Below are positions 47,180-58,199 of a stretch of DNA of 64,000 nucleotides, piece by piece. This DNA comes from Beta vulgaris subsp. vulgaris. Taxonomy: Eukaryota; Streptophyta; Magnoliopsida; Caryophyllales; Amaranthaceae. The stretch is from the NCBI RefSeq assembly GCF_026745355.1, contig NC_079206.1, positions 46,691,252-46,755,251 of the forward strand. Direction: 5' to 3'. The notes beneath the pieces were generated by a model. That model was not told where the DNA came from. It ran no database searches and saw only the letters and a program-made list of their open reading frames with translations. The translations under genes and the position numbers were made by a program. Position 1 is the stretch's first letter. The number at the start of each line of letters is the position of its first letter.

Positions 47180-49022
47180 ATGGCAAAAACTTCAAGAAAC
47201 TCCCTTTTCCAACACAAAAACAACCGACACTTCAAAAATGGAAATTTCTTCATCTCCAACAAAACCCTTGAAACCGACATAATTCAAGAAAACCCCATAG
47301 AGGAACAGCAATTAGAATCTCCTAGAAGGAGCATGCGAGAAGAAAGTTGATTGGGGAAGACGATGAAGAAGAAACCCCGGAACAATCTCAGGGGGAAGAA
47401 GAAGAAACTGCACCTGTTCCTTCCAAAGGAACTGTTTCTTCGTCTTCCAAGAAAAGGGTCGAACGAAGTGAATCTAGGTATGTTTGGGTTTTGCGTCGAT
47501 TTAGAATGGGCAATAAAATTGAATTTCTAGAATTAACCTCCATTCTAAAGGAACAAGGCATGGAATTCTTGTTTGAATTCGCCTTTAATAATGCTCTTGT
47601 TCCTCTAGCTATGGATGAGTTTTGTGCAAATTTGTTAATACTAATGGAACTTGCACAACTGAAGTTAGAGGAAGAAAATAAGGTTTAATCAAGCAACTTT
47701 AAGCAAAGTATGGGAAGTTCCTTGCAAAGGAACTGATTTGTATTTTAAAAGGAAAGGAACTGTTTCCTTTCCGAATTTTCCTCAAGACAAAATCTTAGAA
47801 TATTTTGGAGGAACAGCTGGCCAAAACAAACTTAACCATAACCTACTTCTCCCCTTCACAAAGTCTGTTTAACTTGGTTTGGAGAGCACTCATTCCTCGA
47901 ACTGAAAAGAGGAATGAAGTGGGTCTCTTGGATATGTGTTACATGTTTTGCTTGACCACCACATACAAATCAATTTCCCTTCCCTCTTCATTCAACATTT
48001 AACCACTGTATTGAGAAAATTGTGATTGGGTACGGTGCCTTGATAACTTCTTACTTCATCATTTGAAGTAAGACTTACGGTTGGACCACCATAGGGTCAA
48101 ACAAGGGAACATCTTGAATGAGAAGACCCTAAATGGACTTGGCTTGTCTGTCCAAGAAGGTGTTCTCATTCAAGGAAGAATGGCTTCCAGTTCCTCAGGA
48201 AAAAGAAAACTGCCCAACTGACTTAGAAGAAGATATGATGTAATCTTGGATAACCCTGTTCCTAACCGGAGGAACCGAAACCTAAGAGGCGCAAACACAT
48301 TGCCACTAAGCCTAAACCCTCTGTTCCTTTGAGAGTGAGAAAGAGCACTCGTGAAAAATTGCTCCTGTTCCTGTTCCTTCCAACAGAGGACTCTCCTTTA
48401 GTCCTTTCGGATAATGAGGAACAGGTACCCTCACTCTCAAGGAACCTACTCCACCACCATCTCCCAAACTCTCTGTTCCTTTCACAAAATACCCTCCATT
48501 TCACCTTCGTCCTTCTCTGTTCCTTCAGTTTTGAGCAGTTGAAGGATGAAATAAAAGGACCAAATCCTTTTGCTTCCACCTCCACAACTCTTCCACCCAC
48601 ACCACCATTCTTCCTCCCATTTATCACCCTTCACCTTCTGTTTCCATTCCTGGAACAGATGAGCCTTCCACTCAAACCTCCAGTTCCTTCACAACATCCC
48701 CATCTGCCTCTAGTTCCAAGGGTAAGGAACAGGAAATCCGGATGAACTAACTGGGTTAATGAAGTCTGCCTTCCTGCACAACATATGATAAAATTTTACA
48801 ATCATCTTCATTGGACTTTGGATGCCAAAACTGATACTATGATAAGTCTTATGAAGAAATTGAGTGATACCGTGGTTGCGCAGCAAAAGAAGATGGATCT
48901 ATGGCTCTGCCTTGGAGGAGCTGAAGGAACAGGTTGAACTCATCATGGGGTGGTGATGAAAAAATTGGAGGATGTGGTTGAAGAAGAAGTTGTAGAGGAA
49001 CACCATTCCCCTTCCCTTTCTT
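47180..49022 (+). pseudogene. Copia 3' extra ORF (env-position), broken
   Basis: SIRE-type elements often carry an additional ORF after pol, sometimes called env-like; its role is unproven. Here an ATG at 47180 opens a basic N-terminus. An acidic stretch and VLRRFRMGNKIEFL follow in another frame (47347-47688), then LVWRALIPRTEKRNEVGLLD at about 47870-47930. These resemble the plant 'putative transposon protein' domain seen in extra ORFs of other LTR elements. A Pro/Ser-rich part (48330-48740) and a possible C-terminal coil follow. I see no signal peptide or clear membrane segment. Many frame breaks. Confidence 0.6.
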
Positions 49023-49579
49023 AGTTTTTTTTTGTTTTGTTGTTCCTGTTTCTTTCATCAAGGAACACAACTTTTGTTTCTTTTTTTCTTTTCTTTCTTT
49101 GTTTGTTATGGAACAAGTGCTATATAATCAATGACTTTTGCTATATTGTCTATGTTTCTAAATGTTTGCATAATTTCTTCCTTGGAATGGCTAGTATTAT
49201 GTGATTGATGTTTGAGCAAGTTTACTCTTTGATTTTCTAACTTAACCACTAATGGTGCTTGCATATTGGTCTTAAGGTGTTAAATCAATTCATCAATTCA
49301 TGCAGAGTCTATTCTTTTTGAGGATGACAAAGGGGGAAAAGGATTTAAGGAACAAACTGTACATAAACTTAAACTTAAAAAAAAAATGACAAAATTGAAA
49401 AAATTTAAAAAATGGATAAGGTAAATGAAAAATCATAAATAGGTTAAGGTAAATGAAAAATCAAAATTTCAGTTACTACATAATTGTGTTTTATTTTTCA
49501 TTTTCTTCTTTATGTTTTTATTTTCATTCACTTATATTATTTGTTATTTTCCTTAGTTTGTACCTTTGTTGTCATCATC
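49023..49579. other. Copia 3' untranslated region
   Basis: AT-rich, no coding content; leads into the polypurine tract. Confidence 0.7.
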
Positions 49580-49592
49580 AAAAAGGGGGAAA
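49580..49592 (+). other. Polypurine tract
   Basis: AAAAAGGGGGAAA one base before the 3' LTR, the plus-strand primer site. Confidence 0.93.
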
Positions 49593-49593
49593 T

Positions 49594-50954
49594 TGTTGAA
49601 CCCTAGTTTTGATAATGACAAAGAAACAAAGGAACAAACTAAGTAGTGAACTAATGAATTATTTAAGTGTATGGTGTCTAAGGTATCAATGCAAGGAACT
49701 GGGAGAATACGAAGTCAATGAAGAAGTCAAGAGAGGATTTCAAAGGCTAAGTAAAGAAGTTTCTATGTTGATACTGGAGCAAGCATTGGATCAAGAATAA
49801 TAGAAGCTAGGCTTTTATTTTCTAGTTCCAATGTAAAGGAACAAAGAAAGAATGGTAAGGAACTGTGGCAGTATTTGAGAATGAAGCGTTTGTTCCTTTG
49901 TAAGGAACAAACTAGTGGCACTTAGAAATATGTTAAAGGAACTGATAATAATAAGGAACTAGACTTAGGCGTGATTATTGTAACGGTTAAAAAGATAATT
50001 GAGTAAGTCATGCCTAAATTATAGGAAATTAGTTATATCTAATTTCAAATGATAAAATCAGTTTTAAAAAGAAAATCTGTTTTAGAAAAAGATTTTATTT
50101 TTCGGAAAATAAGAAAATAAATATCCGGTTGTTAGAAAGATTTTATTTAAAGATATTATTTTCTTAAAGATTAAAAATTCAGTTTTAAAAGATAAGAGTT
50201 TTATAAAAACTGATTTTCGGATAAAGCTCAAGGAACTCCTATTACTTAGGAGTAATGGCTCAATTTATCCACGTTCATTTATAATTCATGGGATCATGGG
50301 ACATGATGTAAAACGTGTTCCTTAGGGGAAGGAACATCATGGGTTAATGGACTAAACATGTACTCTAACATTAATCCCACGTTCTTCATGATTAACACTA
50401 TAAATATAGAAGTCTAGATAAGTTCCAAATTGTGTCTGACTAAGTAATTAAGTGAGTTTAACTTATTAAGTGTTAGTGCCTTCATTCTCTCATGATAGCC
50501 ATTTGTTCTTTGCCTTCTTACTCTAATTCCACTAAGCTTATTTCGATCAATTGTATTTTGGTTTTTGGGGTAAGGGAACATTGAGTGAAGTTCTGTAAGA
50601 GAAAGGCTTTGAGTGAAGCTTGTATGTGTGAGAAAACTTCGAGTGAAGTTGAGAGGAACTGCTGTTAAGGGAACAGTGGCTCAGGAACTTGAGTTTAGGA
50701 ACTCAAGGTGTGGCTCGAGTTAGAATTTGGTTGTAACAGAGTTGTTTGGCCTAATTAGTGAAAGTGTTGAGTTTAAAATCTCTAGTGGTCGAGGTTGTTT
50801 CTTCTTGTTGGGCCCAAGAAGTTTTTCCTCATAAAAATCCCTTGTGTTCCTTTAGCTTGTTTATTCGTTTAAGTTTTAATTTCCGCAAAAAGTTACGTTT
50901 ATTTCTACACCTACAATTCCCCCCCCCTCTTGTAGTGTTCCTAGGGAAATAACA
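49594..50954 (+). repeat. Copia 3' LTR
   Basis: 1361 bp, nearly identical to 40155-41513. Differences are mostly single-base gains or losses, concentrated at about 49810-50230. Confidence 0.95.
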
Positions 50955-50959
50955 ATTTT

Positions 50960-51268
50960 CAAAGATAGTTTTGCAGTTATTATCCCATAAAATAATATTT
51001 ACAGCTCTAAAGATATAAATAATCGTTTAAATGTGTTTTTTAAACAAGCGGTCAAACCGTGTTAAGCACAAGACGATGCGTCTGGAGCACCACGTACGCC
51101 CAACGCACAGGTCCAGTTGTGTTAGGCGCACCAATTTGTGCCTGACACGTGGCATTGTGCGTCACATATAATCGTGCGCCTGGTGAACTCCTCTGTGTGA
51201 CGCGTAGTCTTCTTTTCGGTCTTTTTTATTATTTTCGTACAAATAAATGACGGTTTTCTGAATTTAAA
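50960..51268. other. Unassigned DNA between copia and Tat 2
   Basis: Contains repeated GTGCG/GCGCA words (51070-51210) suggestive of an LTR or satellite piece, but no known feature. Confidence 0.4.
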
Positions 51269-52836
51269 GGCCGAGTACGAAGCACTACTCCTCGGGATCC
51301 AGCTATGTAAAACGACTGCGGCTCGAAAACTCAAAGCTTTCTCCGACTCTCAACTCATTGTTCGACAAGTAATAGGGGAATTTGAAGCTAAAGAAGATAG
51401 CATAAATATGTATCTAAAGAAGGTGCAGGAAGAAATTATTGGTCTAGCTCCCTTAACCATTACTCATATCCCTCGATATGAGAATCAGCAAGCAGATGCA
51501 TTATCGAGGTTAGCTAGTTCAACTGAGGACATCTCACCTTCACCCATCATGTGAGAGATCTTGAAAGCTCCAAGTAGCCACCCTCGATAAGAGCCCCACT
51601 TGGATGGACAAGATCATATATTTCTCTTGAGATGACACCGTCCTCGAAGATGAGCTTGAAGTAGATAGAGTTTGAAGACAAGCTCGATGGTTCACATACC
51701 ACGAGGGGTAGCTGTATAAAAAATCATTCAGCCACCCGCTCGTCCGTTGCCTAACTCCCCAAGAAGGAGTCTATGTCGTCTAAAAGATACATCAGGGGGA
51801 ATGTGGGAGTTATCAGGGAGCTTGAACAATTACAGCTAAGTCTCTTCGAGCAGGGTACTATTGGCCCACCATGAAAGAACATGCCTCGAGGATGGTTTAG
51901 AAATGCAAAGACTACCAGATGCATGCCAACCTTCCTTACCAAGCTGCCAGCTTCTTGACCACCATCCAGGCCCCTCTGCCATTCGATATGTGGGGAATGG
52001 ACCTCCTTGGACCTTTTCCCCCTGCCTTAGGGCAACGAAGGTTCTTGCTGGTGGCGGTCGGTTACTTTACGAATTGAGTAGAGGCTGCACCTTTGGCATC
52101 CATCACTGATAAACAAGTCCAACAATTCATCTGGCAAATATCTAATCAGTCGATTTAGTGTCCCTCGAATCCTCATCTTAGATAATGGTCGTCAATTCAA
52201 CAGCGGCCCATTCGAGAATACTGCTTCAAGTTCGGCATCGAAACCAGGTTCCATGCTGTTAGTCAACCTCAGACTAATGGACAAGCAGAAGCGGCTAACA
52301 AAATTGTCCTAAAAGGACTAAAGACGATGCTCGAAGGGGATAAGGGCTCATGGATCGATGACATCAATGGTATCCTCTGGTGAACAAGAACAACTATCCG
52401 GGAAGCCACTCGCCACTCACCATTCAACTTGGTGCACGGTAGTGAAGATATCCTACCTGTCGAGGTGGGCATCCCATCGCCTAAGATAACATTTTATGAC
52501 CACGAGGGCAACGAGGGAGAGAAGAAAATCAACCTCGACCTCTTACCAGAAACTCAAGGCACTGCCCTCCTGAAAGCCATATCCTACAAACTTAAACGTA
52601 CCCGGCTATTCAACTGTCGAGTCAAGCATCGACCCTTCTAGATCAATGACTGGGTCTTAAGGAAATTTGAGGCCACCGTTCGAGAGCCTAGGTTGGGCAA
52701 ATTACAACCTAATTGGGAAGGCCCCTACAGAGTCACTTCAATGGTCCGCCCCGACACTTACCGCCTCGAGGATTAGGAAGGCAGACCACTCCCTCGACCA
52801 TGGAATGCGGATAACCTCCGTAAGCTTTATGTCTAA
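51269..52836 (+). pseudogene. Tat 2 RNase H and integrase remnant
   Basis: Second RNase H from 51269 (AEYEALLLGIQL, then FSDSQLIVRQV and a typical ADALSRLAS end near 51505). Integrase includes FDMWGMDLLGPF near 51990, a SQPQTNGQAEAANK segment near 52265 and the C-terminal RPWNADNLRKLYV, stop at 52834-52836. Several stops (for example after SPSPIM, near 52078, 52381 and 52639) and frame breaks. Same order as 7854-9404 in Tat 1, but the sequences are clearly different subfamilies. Confidence 0.85.
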
Positions 52837-53229
52837 AGTTGGTCCCTCAAGCTTAGGGGTATACTACATTAGGTTAAAGATTAAATCTTGACTCTTTTGT
52901 AACTTTTATAAATTTTATGAGTCACTGACTCTTCTTGCATCGATTCTTAAAGCTTTCTAAGAGTCACTTGCCCTATTTTTTGGCATTGATTTATAGCCCA
53001 TTAATTCTCAGTTTAGATGAGCAGTAAGTCAAAGTTAGCTATTGTAAAGTTACTTAGTGAATGATCATCAAAGAGTTGTGTGTCGAGTCTTTATTTAAAA
53101 ACATACAAATTGGTAAAAGCTCAAAGCCACAAATATGAAGACAACAAAATGCAAAGAATCGAGTTTTATTCCATTAATTGAGATACAAGCTATCGAAGTC
53201 GCTGCATTACAAGTTGAAGAGAAAGTCTA

Positions 53230-54282
53230 AATTAAGCACGAAAGCTTGAGGGTTCAAAATTAGCCCTGGCAGAAGACAGAAGAAAAGAAAGAAAAACCTG
53301 AAGAAAATAAGGAAGAGCCTAGATAGAAAAAGGAGGAGCAGGAGAGAACAAGGAAGAACCTGGCTTATCCCTCGAGGTTCCCAAGGGCAGGAACCTAGCC
53401 CTCGACCTGAGGGGCCTCACGAGCCCTCCATCTTCTTGGGAGAGTTCCTTAACACCTTCCTCGACTTTATCCCGGGAGAGGCTAGGGGCGATCCTCTCCA
53501 GCACTGCTCACACCTTCTGAAAGGCCTCAACATGGCCTATCTCGGAGGCTTGTAGGGATCGACAATCGCCTCTCGGCACTCCCGAGACTTGGCGATAGCC
53601 TCCTCAAAGGCCTCTTGGGCCTTCTTGATATCCTCCATGGCCTCCGAAAGCCGCATCTCAACTAATCGAAGGCGGTTGACGAAGGCGGACCTTTTGTCCC
53701 CGGACATCTCGACTGTTAAGGTCCCCGCAGCTATCCCTGGCTTGACCTTCGAGCCAGGGCCGATACCCTAATCCATAGCTGGCACGAAGGACGAAAGTTA
53801 GCATTAAAATGCCAAAAGAAATTACAAAGGAACTAATGAAAAGGATTTACCTCGACCAAGGTTGCTTTAACTGCCTCGACGTCTTGCCCATCAGGGGTCA
53901 GGCAAGCCTTCTCATCAGCCTCAATCATGAGGTGCTCCAAGGCCTTGTCAAACCTCTAGGCCATTTCAGACCTCGAGAGGGATTGCAAAGGTACCTTGGT
54001 TGACTCCTCGGACCAAGGCCTCTTCTGTGAAGCCTGAGCAATGACTACCGCCGAGGCGACCACCACGGGAGGCTCGTCTAGCTTAACCTCCATCGGCTCC
54101 GGCTTGGGAGCCAAAACAGTTGAAGTCAACCCCATTCCTTCAGATGGGGGTGGGACCTCGAGCTTCACCTTGGAAGCATCTGTCACTGCCCTCGAGGGGG
54201 TAGAAGCGCTCAAACTAGACTTAGCCAGTTGGCGACGCTTGACCGCTCGAAGCGCCTCAGCAGTAATCAGGGATTGAGACAT
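53230..54282 (-). pseudogene. Tat 2 second antisense ORF (aORF2)
   Basis: Starts at ATG 54280-54282 (MSQSLITAEALRAVKRRQLAK, basic, then Pro/Val-rich). An in-frame TAG lies at 53956-53958. Coding-like sequence resumes after a GAG|GTAAAT donor-like site near 53852, and continues as a charged coiled-coil region (LRLVEMRLSEAMEDIKKAQ near 53640). It has no counterpart in Tat 1, where integrase and antisense ORF lie only about 370 bp apart. Function unknown; it may be a duplicated or split part of the aORF. Confidence 0.5.
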
Positions 54283-54722
54283 CGTCGTTCGAGTTGAAGT
54301 AAGACAAATCGAGAGTCGAGTTGGAGAAGAGAGAGAAAAGAAGAGAAATGAATTATGAGTTATGAAGAGGTTTTCATCCGTAGTTATAAGAAAATTTGCA
54401 ATTCCCAAAGATGCATTAAATTTGACCCACATAGTGGGCCACATGTGTCAAAAAACCCAACAAGTGCTTCACGCGCTAAGCGCCCACATAACCCAGGGCA
54501 CAGACAGGAGCATCAAAGGATCTCGAAGAATCGCCAAGACTCGACTATGTTGCATCTCGAAGGACTATAAAATAAGCAACGGGAAAGAAGTAAAAAGAGT
54601 GGCTGAGCCAAAAGAATCCATTCATTGAGGTAAGAGATTTACATCCTAAAAAGTCATTCAAGGCGGAAGGCTAATTACAAAGCAAAAGGCAAAAGGCGGA
54701 AGGCCAAGTGAGCCAAAAAAGA

Positions 54723-56998
54723 TCATGCTGAACTGCTCAAAGACCCGCTGCTCGAGGTATTAGAGGCCTCTTCGGTTTCCTCAGCTTCTTGTTCATCATC
54801 CTCGCTGTTAGAGGAAGCAGGAGAACTCGAGTTGTGTTGCTCCCTGGGATCATCGTCGCCAGCCACCTCTCCTCCACCAGCGTTTGGTACTTCCTCATCC
54901 AAAAGGCCTTCGATGTCCAGAGCATCGTCGACCTCAAGCTCTGCATCGACCATCGAGTTATATTCCGCTTCAACCTTACTGCAATCAACCGAAGGATGCA
55001 CCTTCCCCAGAGCCTCTCGAAGCCTGACCATAATCTTTCGAGTAGCGACCTCGGCTCCCAGCAGTCCCATGTCGGTGGCAAAATCTTTGCCCTCCCTGGA
55101 ATCCTTCCACTCCTTGATGATAAGATTTTTGGTGCACTTAACATTGTCCCTATGGCTTACACCACCTTGGAGCTTTTGGTCTAAAACAGCCTTATCTTCG
55201 GACCATTGCTTCCTCTCGATCTCGAAGTCTTTGTTAAGTTGTTTGATTTCAAGTTCTCAATCTAAGGCAAGCTTGGTCTGCTCCTCCAACTCCTCTCGAA
55301 ACTTCCAGGAGCCTGAGTGTGTCGATGGCTCATCATGGCCATCCGGATCAAGTGCTGAAATAAAGAAACAGTTAGCAACAAATCAGCTTGAAATAAAATA
55401 AGTAATGATTGAGGCTTACATCAATCCAGGTAGAGTGAAGAAGTTCGACTTCCTCCTCTTCAGTAAGGTCCCAGATGACATGGATATCCGTCACAGTGAG
55501 GAAGCGCTTCACTGCTGAGTAAAAAAAAAGCAGCCTTCTCTATACTCGACCTCTCTGTGAATGGAAGCACGGTGGGTGCCGAGTCTAGGGTCTTCCCTTT
55601 CTTAGGGATTGACGAATCGCCCCCTCGAGGGGGTGGGATTTCCCCAGCCTCTCGAGTCTCCGTCGATTTCCCCTTCAATGGAGGAGCAACTACTTTAGAA
55701 ACTTCTCTTCTGTCATCACTCCCTCGAGGAGTAACAATGGCATAGGCGGTGGGGGATCGGGTCTTCGGCCTCTTTGAAGGATCCTACAGCAGTAGGAGTC
55801 AATGATTGAAGCAAGGAAAAGGCTAAGCAAGGAAAGCATATATGTTACCTTTGGGGCTCGAGGTACTCGAGTATCCCCTCTCGATAGCTTCTGTCGAATC
55901 TAGTCATGCACCCGTTGATTCGTCATTAAACGCTTCTACATCTCTTCGTCGAGTTCCTGGCGAGCAATAACTGCAAAACAAAAGAAACAAGTCAGTGGCC
56001 AAATTTGAAAAAGGACGGTCGAATACCTAAACATCAAAATCCCGACCTTGGGGATAGGCAGGACTCAACCCAATTGCTGATAGGAAGTGCTCGTTACTCA
56101 GATCCTCCGCAGAAGAATTCCAATGCTAGGGGACCTTCTTTCGGTCACCTGTGTCGATAATGGTGAGACACCGATCTGTTCAAACCCATATTCAGGCCCT
56201 CGAGAAGAGGAACGACAGGAAAATCCCATTGTTCGGCCCGGTACACGTACATAAACTCCGTTCGGAAATGTTGTTGATTCGAGGGCATTGTTCCCACGAT
56301 TTTGTAAGGGCAACAGACCTGGAAGGTCCACCACCCTTCCCCACTCGAGGTAGCAGACATAACAACGAGCTTCATCATATTCTGCCACATCGTCAAGGAG
56401 GGTTCTACACCCATCATATTGCAAATAGCCAAGAAGCATACCATCGAGCCTATGCTATTAGGCATAAGTTGGCAAAAGGCCAGACCGTATGAGTAAAGCA
56501 CCTCGACTATAAAGGGATGCAGATGGAACCTTAGTCCCAGCTTGAGATAAGCTTTATAAAGAAATATACAGCCCGTCGGGGGGTGTAGACGGTCTCCGTA
56601 GGTTCTGGTACATATAGTGCGTAGGGGTGCTTAATCCATTAAGAGTTTTCAAGAAATCGAAGGTTATCCGTCAGATTGTCCATGAAAGGACCTCGAACAT
56701 GGAAGTACGCTATTTCCCTAGGCAGAGGTTAAGTCCCTTTGTCCTTGCTGCTCACGCTTGGGGTAAGAGAATAATCCTCACTGCTCCCCTCCATTACTCG
56801 AATAACCTGACTATCGAGAAGATCATCTAAGTAACTCCTAATGGACCGGGGTCGAGCAATGGTGACAAATTGTCGGGGGTTATTTAATTCTTCCCCCCCA
56901 TTAGAAAGTACATAAATATCGACGCTCGAGTACGGTAGGGCATCGAGCACTTGAGAGGGGTTAGGATAGTCGAACTCCTTGAGCTTGACACCACAGGA
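54723..56998 (-). pseudogene. Tat 2 antisense ORF (aORF1), intron-bearing
   Basis: Reading leftwards: VLDALPYSSVDIYVLSNGG near 56950-56890, a domain with YGLAFCQLMPNSIG near 56480 and GWWTFQVCCPYKI near 56330 (same family as the Tat 1 aORF), a basic/Ser-rich linker (55460-55740), a charged coil (55080-55340), and an acidic SSSPASSNSEDDEQEAEETE tail ending at 54723. Two or more canonical intron-like gaps separate the coding parts. Stops in the N-terminal third indicate decay. Role unknown. Confidence 0.7.
55355..55419 (-). other. Candidate intron in Tat 2 aORF1
   Basis: The minus strand donor is GAT|GTAAGC and the acceptor TTTATTTCAG|CAC. 65 bp, AT-rich, with coding-like sequence on both sides. 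A shorter candidate is at 55794-55848 (AAAG|GTAACA ... GCTGTAG|GAT). Confidence 0.55.
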
Positions 56999-57550
56999 AC
57001 CCCATTAATTAAAACCCCATCGAACAATGGTTCCAGTAGGGGAGGAGGGGTCCCCAAGTAAGATGATGAACCCCCGGTATCCTTTCACAGAGGGCACCAT
57101 CCAGAAGGGCCCATCTAAAAGATAAATAAAGAAGTGAAAGAAAAAGGTCATAACTTGATTAGAAGGCTCTCGAGATCCTCCTTCGATTCGAAGTGCAACT
57201 ATCGACCTTTCGCACTCTCGAAATTGTATAAATAGAGAAAATACGAGTCTCAAAAGGATCAAAATGTGCAATGGGACAAAAATAAAGTACTTTCTTCCCC
57301 TTTTATATACTGCCTGAAAAGGACGGTTAACATCCGACGGGCTCAAAAGGTTCTCGAAAAGCATTAAAATTGGGCCTCACGGCAGGCCTAAATTCACCAG
57401 CTGCCCAGGTCAGTCCACTCAGACTCCTTGATCTTGACTAAAATTCAACTGAGCCCAACGACGAGGCGCAACAGTACCACCCAGATCGAGTGAAGGATAC
57501 CTCGGGGTCATCATAACCACTAAGGTCGACGACCGTCAAGTGCAACGGCT

Positions 57551-58185
57551 CTACAACCCCTCGAGTTGCTTGGGGCTCATTAGTCCCCGGATAACCTCGA
57601 GCAAGGTCCATAGACCCCTCGAGTTGCTTGGGGCTCATTAACCCTTGGTAACCTCCAGTGGGTTCCATCGACCCCTCGAAGTGCTTGGGGATTGTTAGCC
57701 CCCGGGTAACCTCGAGCGAGGTCCATCGACCCCTCGAGTTGCTTGGGGCTCATTAACCACTAGGTAACCTCGAGCGGGGTCCATCGACCCCTCGAGTTGC
57801 TTGGGGCTCATTAGCCCCTAGCTAACCTCGAGCAAGGTCCATCGACCCCTCAAGTTGCTTGGGGCTCATTATCCTATGGGTAACCTCGAGCGACGTCCAT
57901 TGATACCTCGAGTTGCTTGGGGCTCATTAGCCTCTGGGAAACCTCGAGCGAGGTCCATCAACCCCTCTAGTTGCTTGGGGCTCATTAGCTCCCGAGAAAC
58001 CTCGAGCGAGGTCCATCCACCCCTCGAGTTGCTTGGGGATCGTTATCCCCTTGATAACCTCGAGCGGAGTCCATCAAGCCCTCTAGTTGCTTGGGGCTCA
58101 TTAGGCCCTAGGAAACCTCGTGCGAGGTCCATCCACCCCTCGAGTTTCGTGGGGCTCATTAGCCCTTGGGTAACCTCAAGAAAAG
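57551..58185. repeat. 58-bp tandem array, about 11 copies, inside Tat 2
   Basis: Each unit holds CCCCTCGAGTTGCTTGGGG, CTCATTAG and AACCTCGAGCGAGGTCCAT. Unit starts step by 57-58 bp (for example 57561, 57619, 57676, 57734). Diverged by scattered substitutions. Lies between the antisense ORF and the 3' LTR. The unit length is not a multiple of three, so it does not encode a repeat protein. Confidence 0.95.
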
Positions 58186-58199
58186 TATCAGCCTCTTGA

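Larger units (their letters stand above)
40155..50954 (+). mobile_element. Complete SIRE-like Ty1/copia retrotransposon
   Basis: 10.8 kb with two LTRs of about 1.36 kb, primer site, gag, pol in copia order (protease, integrase, RT, RNase H), a long 3' region with extra-ORF remnants, and a polypurine tract. A perfect 5-bp duplication ATTTT flanks it (40150-40154, 50955-50959). The highly similar LTRs imply recent insertion, yet reading frames are interrupted several times, mostly by single-base indels. GGAAC/GTTCC is strikingly common throughout. Confidence 0.96.

Noticed and set aside
54789..55401. Plus-strand ORFs of 131 and 189 residues in Tat 2
   Set aside because: Shadows of the minus-strand antisense ORF, with Ser-rich composition and no recognisable domain.
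57551..58185. CRISPR-like array of regular repeats
   Set aside because: Units are contiguous 58-bp tandem copies without unique spacers, within a plant retrotransposon.
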